Positions 11,940 to 21,586 of a stretch of 64,000 nucleotides of DNA are shown here, piece after piece (positions within the stretch are counted from its first letter, which is position 1; each line of letters starts with the position of its first letter). This stretch comes from Ascochyta rabiei. Its lineage: Eukaryota; Ascomycota; Dothideomycetes; Pleosporales; Didymellaceae. The stretch is from contig NC_082408.1 in NCBI RefSeq assembly GCF_004011695.2, forward strand, positions 1,101,501-1,165,500, read 5' to 3'. The notes beneath the pieces were generated by a model that searched no databases, had not been told where the DNA came from, and saw only the letters and a list, made by a program, of their open reading frames with translations. The translations under genes were made by a program, and so were the position numbers.

Positions 11940-12059
11940 CGAGTGGGCGAGACGCTGGCTTCCGTCTGATCTAGTCCACGCCGATTGGTTCCCCGCACCT
12001 CCGCCTCGTGACCCACCCCATGGTGACGCGACACCGCAGAGCCTCGCTAGCCCTCCTCC

Positions 12060-13260
12060 ATGGACTTTGATACGGCCAGCCAGAGCCTCTCACCAGGCAC
12101 CGCCCTCCGGAACCCTGACCTGCGACTGCCCGCCACCTGCGAGCCCCCGTCTGAGAGCAATCCACCGAAGCGCGCAGTATGGATTGTACGAGAGTCCCTG
12201 CCGCGACATGCGCCAAAGCTGATCAAGTGACTTGCAGGTCTTCGGAGCTACCGGCCATATTGGTCGTTCTCTCGTTCGTACCATTCTAGCCCACGGCGAC
12301 CAGTGCACTGCTGTCGGCTGGACGCATGAAAACACACCTGAGCAGATGCAGGAGTGGCAGGATCGCCGCTGCTTGGGATTGTTGTGTGATGTGAGAGTAA
12401 GAGAGACTGTCGGCCACGTGTTGACGAAGAGCCTCGAGCACTGGGGCAAGATGGATATCATTGTGAACAGCACAGGATACGGTGTCATTGGCGCGTGCGA
12501 AGACCAAGATGACTACGACTTGCGCAACCAGTTCAGCACCAATTTCCTCGGTACCCTCCACATCATCCAGCTGTCCCTTCCCTATCTCCGCCAGCAGAAT
12601 GCCGGTCGCTATCTCATCTTTTCTTCCACCGCCGGATCTCTGGGTGTTCCCGGACTTGGGCCGTATTGCGCAACCAAGTATGCTGTCGAAGGCTTGATCG
12701 AGTCCATGCTGTACGAAATCGACGCCTTCAATATCAAGGCTACGCTCGTTGAGCCTGGCCATGTTAGACTGGACGAACCAGACGACAATGTCGTTCCCTC
12801 CAGCTATCCTATCACGCCTCGTGCAGGGCCTCCAAAGCCCAAACGGTACGGTCACTTTTCGGTGAAGCCAAATCCAAGCGAGCCGTATGCAAACTTGACG
12901 AGTCCTGCTCAGCATGCAAGACGAATGGTGCAGTGGCTGAACGACAGGCAACCCGTAAGCGCTGTGAAAAGCGCAGAGCTCGTGTGGCAGTTGGGTCACT
13001 GCAGCTTTCCACCCTTGAGATTGATCCTGGGCAGCTACGCTGTTGATAGCATTCGCGATCGTCTGAGGAGTATCACGGAAGAGGTAAATGCGCACAACTT
13101 CGAAACGTGTCGAGGAATCGCTGCTAATGCCATTCAGATCGAGGACTGGAAGCACCTGTCGTTCCAAGTCACCGCTACAGATGAAGATGCTACTTCGGAA
13201 AAAGCCATTTCAGAGAAGGGCAGAGCTGGAGATGATGAGCAAGACGAATACAACGAATGA
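12060..13260 (+). CDS. Short-chain dehydrogenase/reductase
   Basis: NAD(P)-dependent oxidoreductase of the classical SDR fold, 382 residues. Exons are 12060-12185 and 12238-13260; the phase-0 intron precedes the Rossmann strand. The dinucleotide motif reads VFGATGHIG, followed by DVR near the adenine pocket, IIVNSTGYG (the NAG-like block), Ser in IFSSTAGS and the catalytic pair Tyr185-x3-Lys189 in PYCATK. The C-terminal extension is acidic (DDEQDEYNE). The fold resembles fungal proteins related to 17-beta-hydroxysteroid or ketoreductases, but the substrate cannot be read from sequence. There is no neighbouring polyketide or peptide synthase. Confidence 0.88.
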
Positions 13261-13486
13261 CAACGTCTTCTATTACAAGTTTGAGTTCCTGTGCATATCG
13301 AATGGACTGAGAGCCCTCAACTAGCCCCTCATGCTGAACCTCGGCATGCTGCCGCAGCCTTACGTCATATCTACCAACGCTTCTCCATCAAGTCCACGTA
13401 AGGTACACTTCAAAGATTCCTCATTTCATTGTCGGACCGAGTTTATACGCTCCTCGAACACTCCCACACGTACCTCTTCAGCCACG

Positions 13487-14305
13487 ATGCCGCTCTGCAC
13501 CCTCCATCTCCTCGCCCTTCACAAGACCACTCCCAATCCTCTCTCCACTTTCCTATCAACCCTTCAGTCAAGCACAGCCAAACCTCTTGTAGTCTCTCGC
13601 GTGATCCGCTGGATCATCCTTCCCACCAAGATCTCAACCGAGCATCTCCTAGCCCGAAACATTGCATGGGATATCCTCCTCATCTTACCCAGCACCGACA
13701 GCCTCCCAGGTGATGTGCAAAAGCTAGTGCGACACCATTGGAGCGTCACAGCCGGCGTACCGTCCCGTCTGATCAAAGACTTCTCCACAAACAACAAGAA
13801 GCTACTACATCCGGAACCAGCATCAGTACCGCCACTGAGCAGCCCCAACGAGAAGAAAGCCACGACGCAATCTAGTCAAGATCTGGAGCTCTCCGCCGAG
13901 CTGAACACCTGGATCGACTCGTTCGTGTCCGGCCCAAGCAGCGAAGGACGCGGAGCAGTCTCCATGTTCAACCTGCTCGCGTTCAACCCGGGCATGAAAG
14001 AGGCCTACCTCAAGTACGGCGCGGCGTTTGCAGAGTCGATAGGGTCACGGCATGGCGGCAACGCCAAGATTGTCGGCAACGTGACGGGGGTCAATGGCAA
14101 GACGGAGAAGCTCGAGGGTGACTGGGATGAGATTGCGCTTGCGCACTATCCTAGCATTGAGCATTTTAGGGATATGCTGACGAGTCGGGATTATCAGGAG
14201 GTCAATCACAGACATAGAGTGGGCAGTTTGAGGGATACGTGTATTTTGATGACGAGCGAGATTGGGGTGGAGGAGGTGATGGGGAGGGGGGGTGCGAAGT
14301 TGTGA
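13487..14305 (+). CDS. DUF1330-like (dimeric alpha-beta barrel) protein
   Basis: Single-exon gene of 272 residues. I start it at 13487 (MPLCTLHLLALHK); an in-frame ATG at 13331 would add 52 low-complexity residues. The N-terminal half holds the fungal block PLVVSRVIRWIILPTKIS and AWDILLILPST, and the C-terminal half the ferredoxin-like stretch FNLLAFNPGMKEAYLKYGAAF, GDWDEIALAHYPSIEHFRDML and YQEVNHRHRVGSLRDTCIL, as in DUF1330. The enzymatic role is unknown. It lies 226 bp downstream of the SDR on the same strand. Confidence 0.8.
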   Translation: MPLCTLHLLALHKTTPNPLSTFLSTLQSSTAKPLVVSRVIRWIILPTKISTEHLLARNIAWDILLILPSTDSLPGDVQKLVRHHWSVTAGVPSRLIKDFSTNNKKLLHPEPASVPPLSSPNEKKATTQSSQDLELSAELNTWIDSFVSGPSSEGRGAVSMFNLLAFNPGMKEAYLKYGAAFAESIGSRHGGNAKIVGNVTGVNGKTEKLEGDWDEIALAHYPSIEHFRDMLTSRDYQEVNHRHRVGSLRDTCILMTSEIGVEEVMGRGGAKL

Positions 14306-14825
14306 TGGCTGGTCTTGGAGATCAGCTTGCCAGACGGTCTCTTGCGTGCCAAATTGACCAAAACTTGTGCACTTGAGATACAACGCCGTTCAGCCGTTGT
14401 CAAGACGACGTCTTGTTCTCCTCCTGCTGTGTGTCGATACTCCGCATTCTATCAGCAAGGAGCATGGCATCGCGTGCAGGATGTACAGGCTCAGCCAGAC
14501 GCAGACTCCAGAGAACGTGTGAGTCACTCTGGTCGACAAGAGCGGACCGGATGAATACCTCCAACAGGTGGAGAACAGGGAATAGGGCTGAAACGCACAG
14601 GGATAAGGCTGCCAGCATGCACGTCATGGTTCGTCGCTCGTGCTTGCCGATCGCAGTTGCCCTAGCAACAGGCTTCACGAAAGACCAAAGAATCGCATTC
14701 TTAACGGCTGCATCGCGGCGCGCTGAGAACCGACCACGACATCCACTACCACCCACTACCACCGCTTGCACAACTTACTTGCCTCGTCTCGACCGACTCA
14801 ACCTCTACAACCCATTCACACAACC
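14306..14825. other. Intergenic/5' region of the Spo12-like gene
   Basis: A plus-strand frame (14413-14937) crosses this stretch into the Spo12-like gene in another frame but has no recognisable pattern. The last 150 bases are pyrimidine-rich (CCACTACCACC, CTCGTCTCG), typical of a fungal 5' UTR. No gene is claimed. Confidence 0.5.
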
Positions 14826-15254
14826 ATGTCTTCCCACGTCCTCAGCAGCCGCGACGTCAACGCGCAAATCAAGCCTGCCGCGCCTTCTGAGCCCAAGAGC
14901 ATGGAGTACCACCGCCAGGTGCTTGAGTCACGTATGAAGGACGAGCAGTGAGTAGGCACAGTCGGCTCGGTCGTGCGCGAACCTAACAGACAGCAGAGCA
15001 CAGAAGTACGTCTCTCCGTCCGATGAGATCCAGTCGCCGGCCACCCAGAAGCTCAGCAACTTCCGCAACAAGAACATGATGAAGAAGTGAGCATATGAAA
15101 AGATTCCGGTACAGACCTGTGCTAACACAACTGCAGGTCAAAGCCACAGACGCTCTTCCAGAAGACAAGCACAAAGAGCTTCGAGGCGGCCAAGGGCCAG
15201 CCCATGTTCGCCGACATCCCCAAGAAGGCCGACCAGACGACCAACGAGGCATAG
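14826..15254 (+). CDS. Spo12-like cell-cycle protein
   Basis: Small regulator of the Spo12 family, which in yeast helps release Cdc14 from the nucleolus at mitotic exit. Exons are 14826-14947, 14997-15086 and 15137-15254, giving 109 residues; frame is kept only with these junctions. The diagnostic block is YVSPSDEIQSPATQKLSNFR, with two Ser-Pro candidate CDK sites, followed by a basic patch (NKNMMKKSKPQTLFQK). The rest is low-complexity. It is too short for separate frames to reveal, so the splice model matters. Family assignment rests on the short conserved block, so function is inferred. Confidence 0.8.
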
Positions 15255-15577
15255 CTGCATGCTGTGAAAGCTGTCTTTACACTTGCACCTTCAGTGAAGC
15301 ACAGTCGAACATTTGGCTAGGCGCTTTTCTTTGGATCTATACCCCATGCTACGGATGCATGACAGGGTACGGCTTGGGCATCATGACTTTTTCTGGCGTT
15401 TGGGACTACTTTTGGGCTTGGGCTTGCTGCTATCCAGTCACGACAGACACGAGGTTGGAATTGTACATTGCCTTGTTTGAGCAAGGAGTGGGATGGTGGG
15501 CTGCTCTATCGATAAGCAGCATACTAAGCCGCGCAGACGCAATCCATCTCGTCCCGCATCCTACTCACCTCTCTTCC
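15255..15577. other. Intergenic between Spo12-like gene and UreF
   Basis: The 15095 frame stays open through this gap in phase with UreF, but it has no start or domain pattern before 15578. I see only 3' and 5' flanks. Confidence 0.5.
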
Positions 15578-16507
15578 ATGACTTCTTCACCGACCAGTCA
15601 GCAATCTCTCCAGGATGAGATAGCTGACCTTGAGAGGCGTCTTTGCGACGCCAAAGCACAACTGAACCCTCAGCAGAGTGTGTCAGCACCTCCTACGGTA
15701 AACAATGGGGCAGGTCCGTCATCGCTCATCGTGCCCACATCACGCCTCACTAACAGCAGTGCCTCAGCCCTCCATGCTCTGCTCCTGTTGTCTGATTCGG
15801 CCTTGCCGCTAGGCTCATTCGCCTTCAGCAGCGGTCTTGAATCATACCTCGCACATCACAAGCTATCTCCGCCGTCTGCATCACAGCTGCCGTTGTTCAA
15901 CACATTCCTCCGTCTGTCCTTGTCTACGCTCGCGAGTACTGCCCTCCCGTACGTGCTAGCCGGGTACCGCAATCCAGAAGAGATCGAGACGCTTGACAAC
16001 GACTTTGATGCGAGCACGCCCTGTACTGTCGCACGACGAGCGAGCATAGCGCAAGGCCGCGCGCTTCTCGCTGTGTGGGACCGCAGCTTCAGGGCGCAAT
16101 ACCAAAACTCTTCCGACGTTGCAGAGGTATCAGGAGACAAGAAGGCAGCCATCGAAGCTCTGACGGCTTTCTCTGCCGCGCTTCGTGCCTCGCCGCACGC
16201 CAATGCCCATCTCGCACCGCTCTGGGGTCTGGTCACCCGCATTCTCGCCGTCCCGCTACACGAAGCCGCGTACCTCTTCCTCTTCTCGCACGCGCGAACG
16301 GTCATGAGTGCTGCCGTACGCGCGAGTGTCATGGGCCCATACCAGGCGCAAGCCCTACTCGCGAGCGCCGACCTACAGGACAGGATACGAGGACTTGTAG
16401 ACGAGGGGTGGCAGCGCAAAGTGGAAGATGCTGGACAAAGCGTGCCAGTGATGGATTTGTGGGTTGGGCGGCATGAGAAGCTGTATAGCCGCATTTTCAA
16501 CTCGTGA
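15578..16507 (+). CDS. ureF: Urease accessory protein UreF
   Basis: Nickel-insertion chaperone component that works with UreD/H and UreG on apo-urease in the cytosol. Intronless, 309 residues. An N-terminal coiled segment (QSLQDEIADLERRLCDAKA) precedes the UreF fold. Family blocks are LHALLLLSDSALPLGSFAFSSGLE, then an all-helical body (LFNTFLRLSLSTLASTALP, ARRASIAQGRALLAVWDRSF) and the C-terminal HARTVMSAAVRASVMGPYQAQ. A possible GT-AG pair inside the N-terminal linker (15698-15759) was not used because it breaks the frame. No other urease gene is in the window. Confidence 0.93.
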   Translation: MTSSPTSQQSLQDEIADLERRLCDAKAQLNPQQSVSAPPTVNNGAGPSSLIVPTSRLTNSSASALHALLLLSDSALPLGSFAFSSGLESYLAHHKLSPPSASQLPLFNTFLRLSLSTLASTALPYVLAGYRNPEEIETLDNDFDASTPCTVARRASIAQGRALLAVWDRSFRAQYQNSSDVAEVSGDKKAAIEALTAFSAALRASPHANAHLAPLWGLVTRILAVPLHEAAYLFLFSHARTVMSAAVRASVMGPYQAQALLASADLQDRIRGLVDEGWQRKVEDAGQSVPVMDLWVGRHEKLYSRIFNS

Positions 16508-16794
16508 TCTCCAAGTCCACACAACGATCCAGCATACGTTTGCAATTCATCGTGACGGTATCTTTTCCCGTCGCGTTTTATCAGTCGCTAAAGCTGTGTC
16601 GTCCAACCGCTTCTTCAAATGTCACCTCGTGTGGAGCTTGCTGCCTTATCAATAGCAACCATCAACGGCAAGGTGAAATAGAGCATGTTGCTGTCTCATT
16701 ATCCTGTTGGGCTTCTGAAACGCTAACTGAGCACATTCCATCCTACAAAAACATCACTTCGAAGAGCGCATGGGCCCTGAATCCTTCAATCAGA
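16508..16794. other. Gap upstream of the SGNH hydrolase
   Basis: The SGNH frame is open upstream of 16795 without an ATG. An alternative first exon starting at ATG 16619-16621, spliced from a GTGAAA donor (about 16673) to an AG before 16765, would add residues in frame; the donor is weak. Confidence 0.4.
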
Positions 16795-17988
16795 ATGCTA
16801 GCCAAATGGGGGTCGACATGGCTTACTGCAGTGACAACCTCCACAAATCCTCTGCACAGGGCCACTGACATTGCTCTGAGCTCTGCAGTCGACCTTTCCT
16901 GGATTCAAAACCTCGCCTCGATTGGCGACTCGTACGCTGCAGGCCTAGGCAGTGGGAAAAGAGTGGACTTTGCATGCTCTCGATATAACGCGGCATACCC
17001 TAGCATCGTGCACGAGTCTCTCCATGCGAGGAATACGGATTCGACGCATCAGTTCCTGGCCTGTTCAGGCGCAGATACCGCTGAGATCTTGGCTAAGCAG
17101 GTGCCAGCGCTCCATACCAACCTTGATCTTATAACTATATCTGCAGGCGGCAATGATATTGGTCTCACACCTATACTGAGCAACTGTGTCTACCAATTCT
17201 ACATGGCTGGGGAGGATGCGTGCCAGAAGTCTGTAGGAGAGGCCCAAGAGAAGATTGGCAACGACACGCAGCTCTATCAGAACGTCACAAGGTTAATTGA
17301 AGCGACGAAGCCATATCTGAACTCAACACACGGTCTCATACACGTCACAGGCTACGCGCGCTTCTTCGGCACCGGAGACGACTCCTGCGATAATGTGACG
17401 TGGGCCGTATGGCGCAACGTCGAACGTCACAAGCAATATCTCAAGCTCGAGATGCGCCAGGCGCTCAACAACATGGTACTATCCGTCAACGCCGTCCTGC
17501 GCAGGGCCACCGAAGCCGCAGGCCCCAACGTCCACTTTATCGACTACGACGCCCGCATTGCAGCGCTGCAAGGCCGCTACTGCGAGCTCGGCGTCCACGA
17601 ACCAGATCCGAATCGTCGGGCTCTCGTCTTGTACGAGTGGGACACGGTCGACCGGGGTGAGAACAAAACGGGCTTGCAGAACAGCACAGGGGATGCTGTA
17701 CCGCGGGGTTCGTTCGAGGGTGGCATTGCCGAGCAGATCAATAAGACGCTTCATGAACACCCGGAGTGGCGGTTCGATGCTGATAAAGGCTTTGTCGATG
17801 GGAATGGCACTTTGGTGGATGGAGAAGGTATTATTGAGGACACTATTCACTGGCTGATACCGGATTCCCATAAACGCGTATTTCATATGCGTCCAGAGGG
17901 GCATGCAGTTGTTGCGAGTTTGATACTTGAGGATCTGAGGGCGTATACGATGAGCAGAGTGCAGTTGGCGGAGATGGATGAATTGTAA
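16795..17988 (+). CDS. SGNH/GDSL-type hydrolase
   Basis: Esterase or lipase of the SGNH superfamily, at least 397 residues. The nucleophile block is IGDSYAAGLGSG, the oxyanion block SAGGNDIG, and the catalytic Asp/His region is PDSHKRVFHMRPEGH near the C-terminus. Several N-x-S/T sites (NDT, NVT, NST, NGT) and paired cysteines suggest a secreted or vacuolar protein, but no clear signal peptide follows the first in-frame ATG, so the true start may be in an upstream exon. The substrate is unknown. It lies about 700 bp before the broken transporter. Confidence 0.85.
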   Translation: MLAKWGSTWLTAVTTSTNPLHRATDIALSSAVDLSWIQNLASIGDSYAAGLGSGKRVDFACSRYNAAYPSIVHESLHARNTDSTHQFLACSGADTAEILAKQVPALHTNLDLITISAGGNDIGLTPILSNCVYQFYMAGEDACQKSVGEAQEKIGNDTQLYQNVTRLIEATKPYLNSTHGLIHVTGYARFFGTGDDSCDNVTWAVWRNVERHKQYLKLEMRQALNNMVLSVNAVLRRATEAAGPNVHFIDYDARIAALQGRYCELGVHEPDPNRRALVLYEWDTVDRGENKTGLQNSTGDAVPRGSFEGGIAEQINKTLHEHPEWRFDADKGFVDGNGTLVDGEGIIEDTIHWLIPDSHKRVFHMRPEGHAVVASLILEDLRAYTMSRVQLAEMDEL

Positions 17989-18624
17989 GCGACGCAGCAG
18001 TACGTGCAAGGTTGCGTGTTCACGGCATGTACTTGACCTGTTCACTCGGAATGTCAAACCCGTCTTTGTGGCTTTCGCAGCTTGCTTCATCAAGGCCGTG
18101 GGGCAACACAATTGTTCTTTCAAGACTCGGTCCATGTCTGTTGCTTTCACCGCGCGCCAACGTGCCAGCCATCAAAGCGCAGAAACGAGAGACAAAGGAA
18201 CGCAGCAGCGCTCGCCTCATCCAAGCAAAATCATCCAGCACTCGTTCGGCCTCCACTGCAGTATCCTTTCATCGCAAGAATGAAAGCCCCACAGTGTCTC
18301 ACGGGTGGGGAGGATGACGAGGTTGATGAGCTAGAGTTGAGAGTTTGGATTGGGCGTGAACAGCGGATCATGACGATGTGCATGATCGTAGGGCGTGCTT
18401 TCGACACGCGACTCGGCGCGGTAGGCACAACGGACGAATCAGAACGTGGGATACTATTCTTCCTTTTTTCATGATTCTGGTAAGCTCGCTGTTCCATGCA
18501 CTGTTGGCGCCGCTGTTTGCGTGTCGTCCACGTCGGCCCATCGCTTGGGGAACGCGATCGCGGTCGGCGTTCGGAGTAAAATCACGCTAGTTGGTCTACC
18601 AGTACTTGAGCCTTCCTGCGCCGT
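17989..18624. other. Intergenic upstream of the MFS pseudogene
   Basis: About 640 bases with no recognisable gene. Short open frames on both strands have no domain pattern. It carries the 3' flank of the SGNH hydrolase and the promoter of the transporter. Confidence 0.5.
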
Positions 18625-18631
18625 TATATAA
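18625..18631 (+). promoter_or_regulatory. TATA box of the MFS transporter gene
   Basis: TATATAA lies 69 bp upstream of the transporter start codon. It matches a consensus TATA element, suggesting the gene was regulated before it broke. Confidence 0.55.
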
Positions 18632-18699
18632 ACTCGACTTGCAGAAGCGAATTGTAGAAAGCGGCTGCATCTACACCGTGATAATCAAACAGGCGCACC

Positions 18700-20350
18700 A
18701 TGGTCGCCCTTCGCTCAGGCTACGAACTCGAACAGGCGTCAGCCGCACGTCGGAATTCCGAACTCGTCGAACTCGATGCTGTCGACGTCCTTTGTCACGG
18801 GACGGCGAACAACACGTCTATGCAGCCGTCGCTGTACAACGGTACATCTACCGCCGCGGTTACGCAGCCAGGTTACACAAACGAGACGTCGGCTTCGTTT
18901 CACACGCCCCGTCACGATTCCAACAGCGAGCTCAATGAAATCAACCCGCACCACGAGGAAGCCGGGGCAGCTGAGCCGGAGTTCTCGCTGCCACCAGTCG
19001 ACGGAGGGAAAGATGCATGGCTGTTCTTGTTCTCGGCATTTGTCTTGGAGATTCTAGTCTGGGGTACTTCCTCGACGTCATTCCACCGTCTTTCACAGTA
19101 CTGACTTCCACCAGGCTTCCCCTTTGCGTACGGCATCTTTCAGGAATACTACTCGTCGCACCCGCCCTTTGAAGGATCGCGTAACATCGCCCTGATCGGT
19201 ACCTGCGCCATGGGACTCATGTATCTCTCTGCTCCGCTGGTTTTTGGCCTGCTGGCGTGGTATCCAAGGGCCAGGAGGTCTTGTATTATGGTCGGACTGA
19301 TCATCATGTGTTTGTCGCTGGGGCTGAGCAGTTTGAGCACGACGGTGCCGCATTTGATTGCGAGCCAGGGCGTGTTCTATGCGATTGGGGGCGCCATGTG
19401 CTACAGCCCTGCGATTACATTTATGGACGAGTGATTTGTTAAGAAGAAAGGGTTGGCGTTTGGGTGTATGTGGGTATGTCCAGGCCCAACTTCCCATGAC
19501 GAACCATTACAATCTCCTGGTCCTCGTCGCAAACCATCGCGAGCAAAACTGACATGCACCACAGGCTGGCACGGGACTTGGCGGCGTCATCATCCCACTG
19601 CTGCTGCAGTTCCTCCTCAACCGCTACGGCTTCCGCACGACTCTCCGAATCTGGGCGCTCGTCCTTTTCGCTGCAACAGCTCCCCTCACCCTCTTCCTCA
19701 AACCGCGTCTCCCCGTCGCCCAGACGACCAGCCACCGCTCCTTCAACCTCTCGTTCCTCAAGAACAAGACCTTCCTCATCCTCCAACTCGGTAACATCCT
19801 AGAAGGCTTCGGCTACTTCGTCCCCTCCATCTACCTGCCAACCTACGCAAAATCGCTCGGCGCATCCAACAGCGTGTCAGCCCTGACGTTGATCCTGATC
19901 AACATCGCAGCGGTCTTCGGATGCGTGGCCATGGGCGGGATCGTAGACCGGTGGCACATTTCAACCTGCATCCTCGTCTCGACCATCGGCTCCACGCTCT
20001 CCGTCTTCCTCCTCTGGGGCTTCTCGACGTCGCTGCCGCTGCTGCTGGTGTTTTGCGTCGTGTACGGCCTGTTCGCGGGGAGCTATTCGACAACGTACCC
20101 CGGCGTCATGAAGGCAGTAGACAAGAGTCACCAGGGCGTAGATTTGACCATGGTGTTTGCAGTCCTGGCCGCCGGACGGGGCATTGGGAATGTGGCGTGT
20201 GGACCGGTGAGCGAGGCGCTGATCAGAGCCGGGGAAGTTGGGGGTGAAGGATTGTATGGGACTGAATACGGTCCGCTTGTGTTGTTCACGGGCATCAGTG
20301 CTGCTTTGGGAGGCGTGAGCTGTATCGGGAGGAAGCTGGGCTGGTTTTGA
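18700..20350 (+). pseudogene. Monocarboxylate-type MFS transporter broken by one in-frame TGA
   Basis: Plasma-membrane secondary transporter of the major facilitator superfamily, fungal MCH/monocarboxylate-like group. Exons are 18700-19063, 19115-19473 and 19565-20350. A cytosolic N-terminus of about 105 residues precedes twelve-helix hydrophobic segments such as AWLFLFSAFVLEILVWGFPFAYG, GTCAMGLMYLSAPLVFGLLAWYP, AGTGLGGVIIPLLLQFLL and FGYFVPSIYLPTYAKSLGAS. Codon 228 (19432-19434) is TGA where the family has Trp (DE-W-FVKKKGLAFG). All other codons, both introns and the C-terminus are intact, so inactivation looks recent, or the gene is read through, or the base is an assembly error. The next base context is TGA-T, not the TGA-CTA readthrough motif. 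Confidence 0.85.
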
Positions 20351-20379
20351 CGTCTAGAGTATCTACTCTAAGTGTTGCT

Positions 20380-20815
20380 GTAAATGCGTTGTCTAGTGTT
20401 AGACTAGTAATAACCTCCTTATTATCCTTAATTTAGGTTGTTTTACTATCAGTTCTGTAGCTGTAGGTGTTTGTTCATGTTACTTATAACTTACACACGC
20501 AGATCTTTTTCTAATTCCAGGTAAAGCTCATAGAGACAAGTATCAATGTCAATAGCCTTGCTCTCTAGGTCCTTGAGGGTTTTAACGACTGCGCTAGTGC
20601 GCATAAGTTCCTCCTTAACCTTGGGCTTTAGACCTTGTCTCAACATGGTTATTAGAGCAGTGTTGTCCTAGTTAGTGTCGCAAGCAATAGCTTAGAAGTC
20701 AGCAGCGTAATCTGCGACTAACGTAGTCTGCCTAATGGTCTAGATGTTACTGTTAAGTTTTACACTTTAGACAAAGTCTATAAGTAACTGTTTAATTGGG
20801 TCTTAGAGACAAGTA
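20380..20815 (-). mobile_element. RIP-mutated Ty3/gypsy retrotransposon gag relic
   Basis: This block is clearly more AT-rich than its neighbours. Read on the minus strand from 20802 to 20491 it gives a gag-like frame interrupted by TAA/TAG: ADYAADF-stop-AIACDTN-stop-DNTALITMLRQGLKP, then VKEELMRTSAVVKTLKDLESKA and DIDTCLYELYLELEKDL. That pattern (DYAADF, NWDDTAL, FRQGLKPEVKEEL, IDxxLYE) is the retrotransposon gag domain of fungal gypsy elements. The stops sit where Gln (CAA to TAA) and Trp (TGG to TAG) are expected, both C-to-T changes in CpA context, the RIP signature. No LTR, protease or polymerase remains. Confidence 0.8.
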
Positions 20816-20829
20816 CATCGGCAGGGCGA

Positions 20830-21264
20830 TGGGGAGCGGTAGGTACAAGGAGGTGGTGGATCCGTGTCTACATCGCCATCGCCAACAGCATTGATATTGA
20901 CATCGACAGCACTTTCATATCCGTAACCGCCATCCTCGAAACCCCCTCCCTACACGACGCTGTGCAGCCAAGGCCTGCTAAACTCCGAGCTCATCGCCCT
21001 CTCGGGCGCAACACCCTCCGACTGCGTCCAAGCATGCGCCATGTACAACGCGCACGAGTCCACCTCGGACCGGCCGTGCGTGGGCGGCGGGTTTATACCG
21101 GGGTGGTGGGATCAGACGAGGGGGATGAGGGAGAGCGGTGGGATGGCGTATAGTTGCTATTTATTTTTTTGAAGAGTAATGTGAGTGGGATTGCGAGGAA
21201 CAGTGGAGGGTTTGAGGTTGTGGCGCTTTGTGTTGGGGGCGCGTGTGAGGGGAGGGAGGTGTAG
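20830..21264 (+). pseudogene. Remnant of a cysteine-rich (PAN/apple-like) protein gene
   Basis: A 3' gene fragment directly beside the gag relic. The frame reads a Ser/Thr/Pro-rich linker, a TAA at 20924-20926, then PPYTTLCSQGLLNSELIAL, GATPSDCVQACAMYN, RPCVGGGFIPGWW and GGMAYSCYL. After YSCY a T-rich stretch (about 21159-21170) adds an apparent 8 bases and shifts frame; the other frame continues LKSNVSGIARNSGGFEVVAL and CVGGACEGREV to a stop at 21264. Cysteine spacing resembles a PAN-type extracellular module. There is no start codon or signal peptide, and no GT donor is available to splice out the shift. The TAA would be CAA to TAA, compatible with RIP leaking from the adjacent element. Confidence 0.6.
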
Positions 21265-21586
21265 CGTAAGTGTAGGCTGCTGCTGGCAAGGAACCGATTT
21301 TTTTTTCTTTCTCGTACGAGTGGACACGACTTCGATCGATTCCTTGTATCTGTGATATGAGCAGGTTGCACAGCGCTATAGTTGGGCGACGCTAGATCAT
21401 CATGCTGTGATTGTGAGTCACGGTACAAATTGCGGGAACGAGAGAACATCGTCGTTTCGGTGAACATAATGTCATGACTTCTCCAATACTATACAATAAA
21501 CACCGAAGACGGCCTAGGCTGCAGGATATATAGGCGGTGTTGCTCAATCTGTCACCGATGCTGCTGGGTCGCGCACGACACGCCGC
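21265..21586. other. Intergenic, 3' flank of PHO88
   Basis: Low-complexity 3' region with a T-run at 21298-21306. No gene is seen. Confidence 0.5.

Noticed and set aside
15698..15759. Possible intron in the UreF N-terminal region
   Set aside because: Removing it (59 or 62 nt) would break a frame that is open and family-like on both sides.
19432..19434. Programmed stop-codon readthrough or selenocysteine at the transporter TGA
   Set aside because: The next bases are TTT, not the CTA readthrough context, and ascomycete fungi lack selenocysteine machinery.
11652..21264. Secondary-metabolite gene cluster (SDR, SGNH hydrolase, MFS transporter, nearby regulator)
   Set aside because: No polyketide synthase, NRPS, terpene cyclase or P450 is present, and housekeeping genes (Spo12-like, UreF) interleave.
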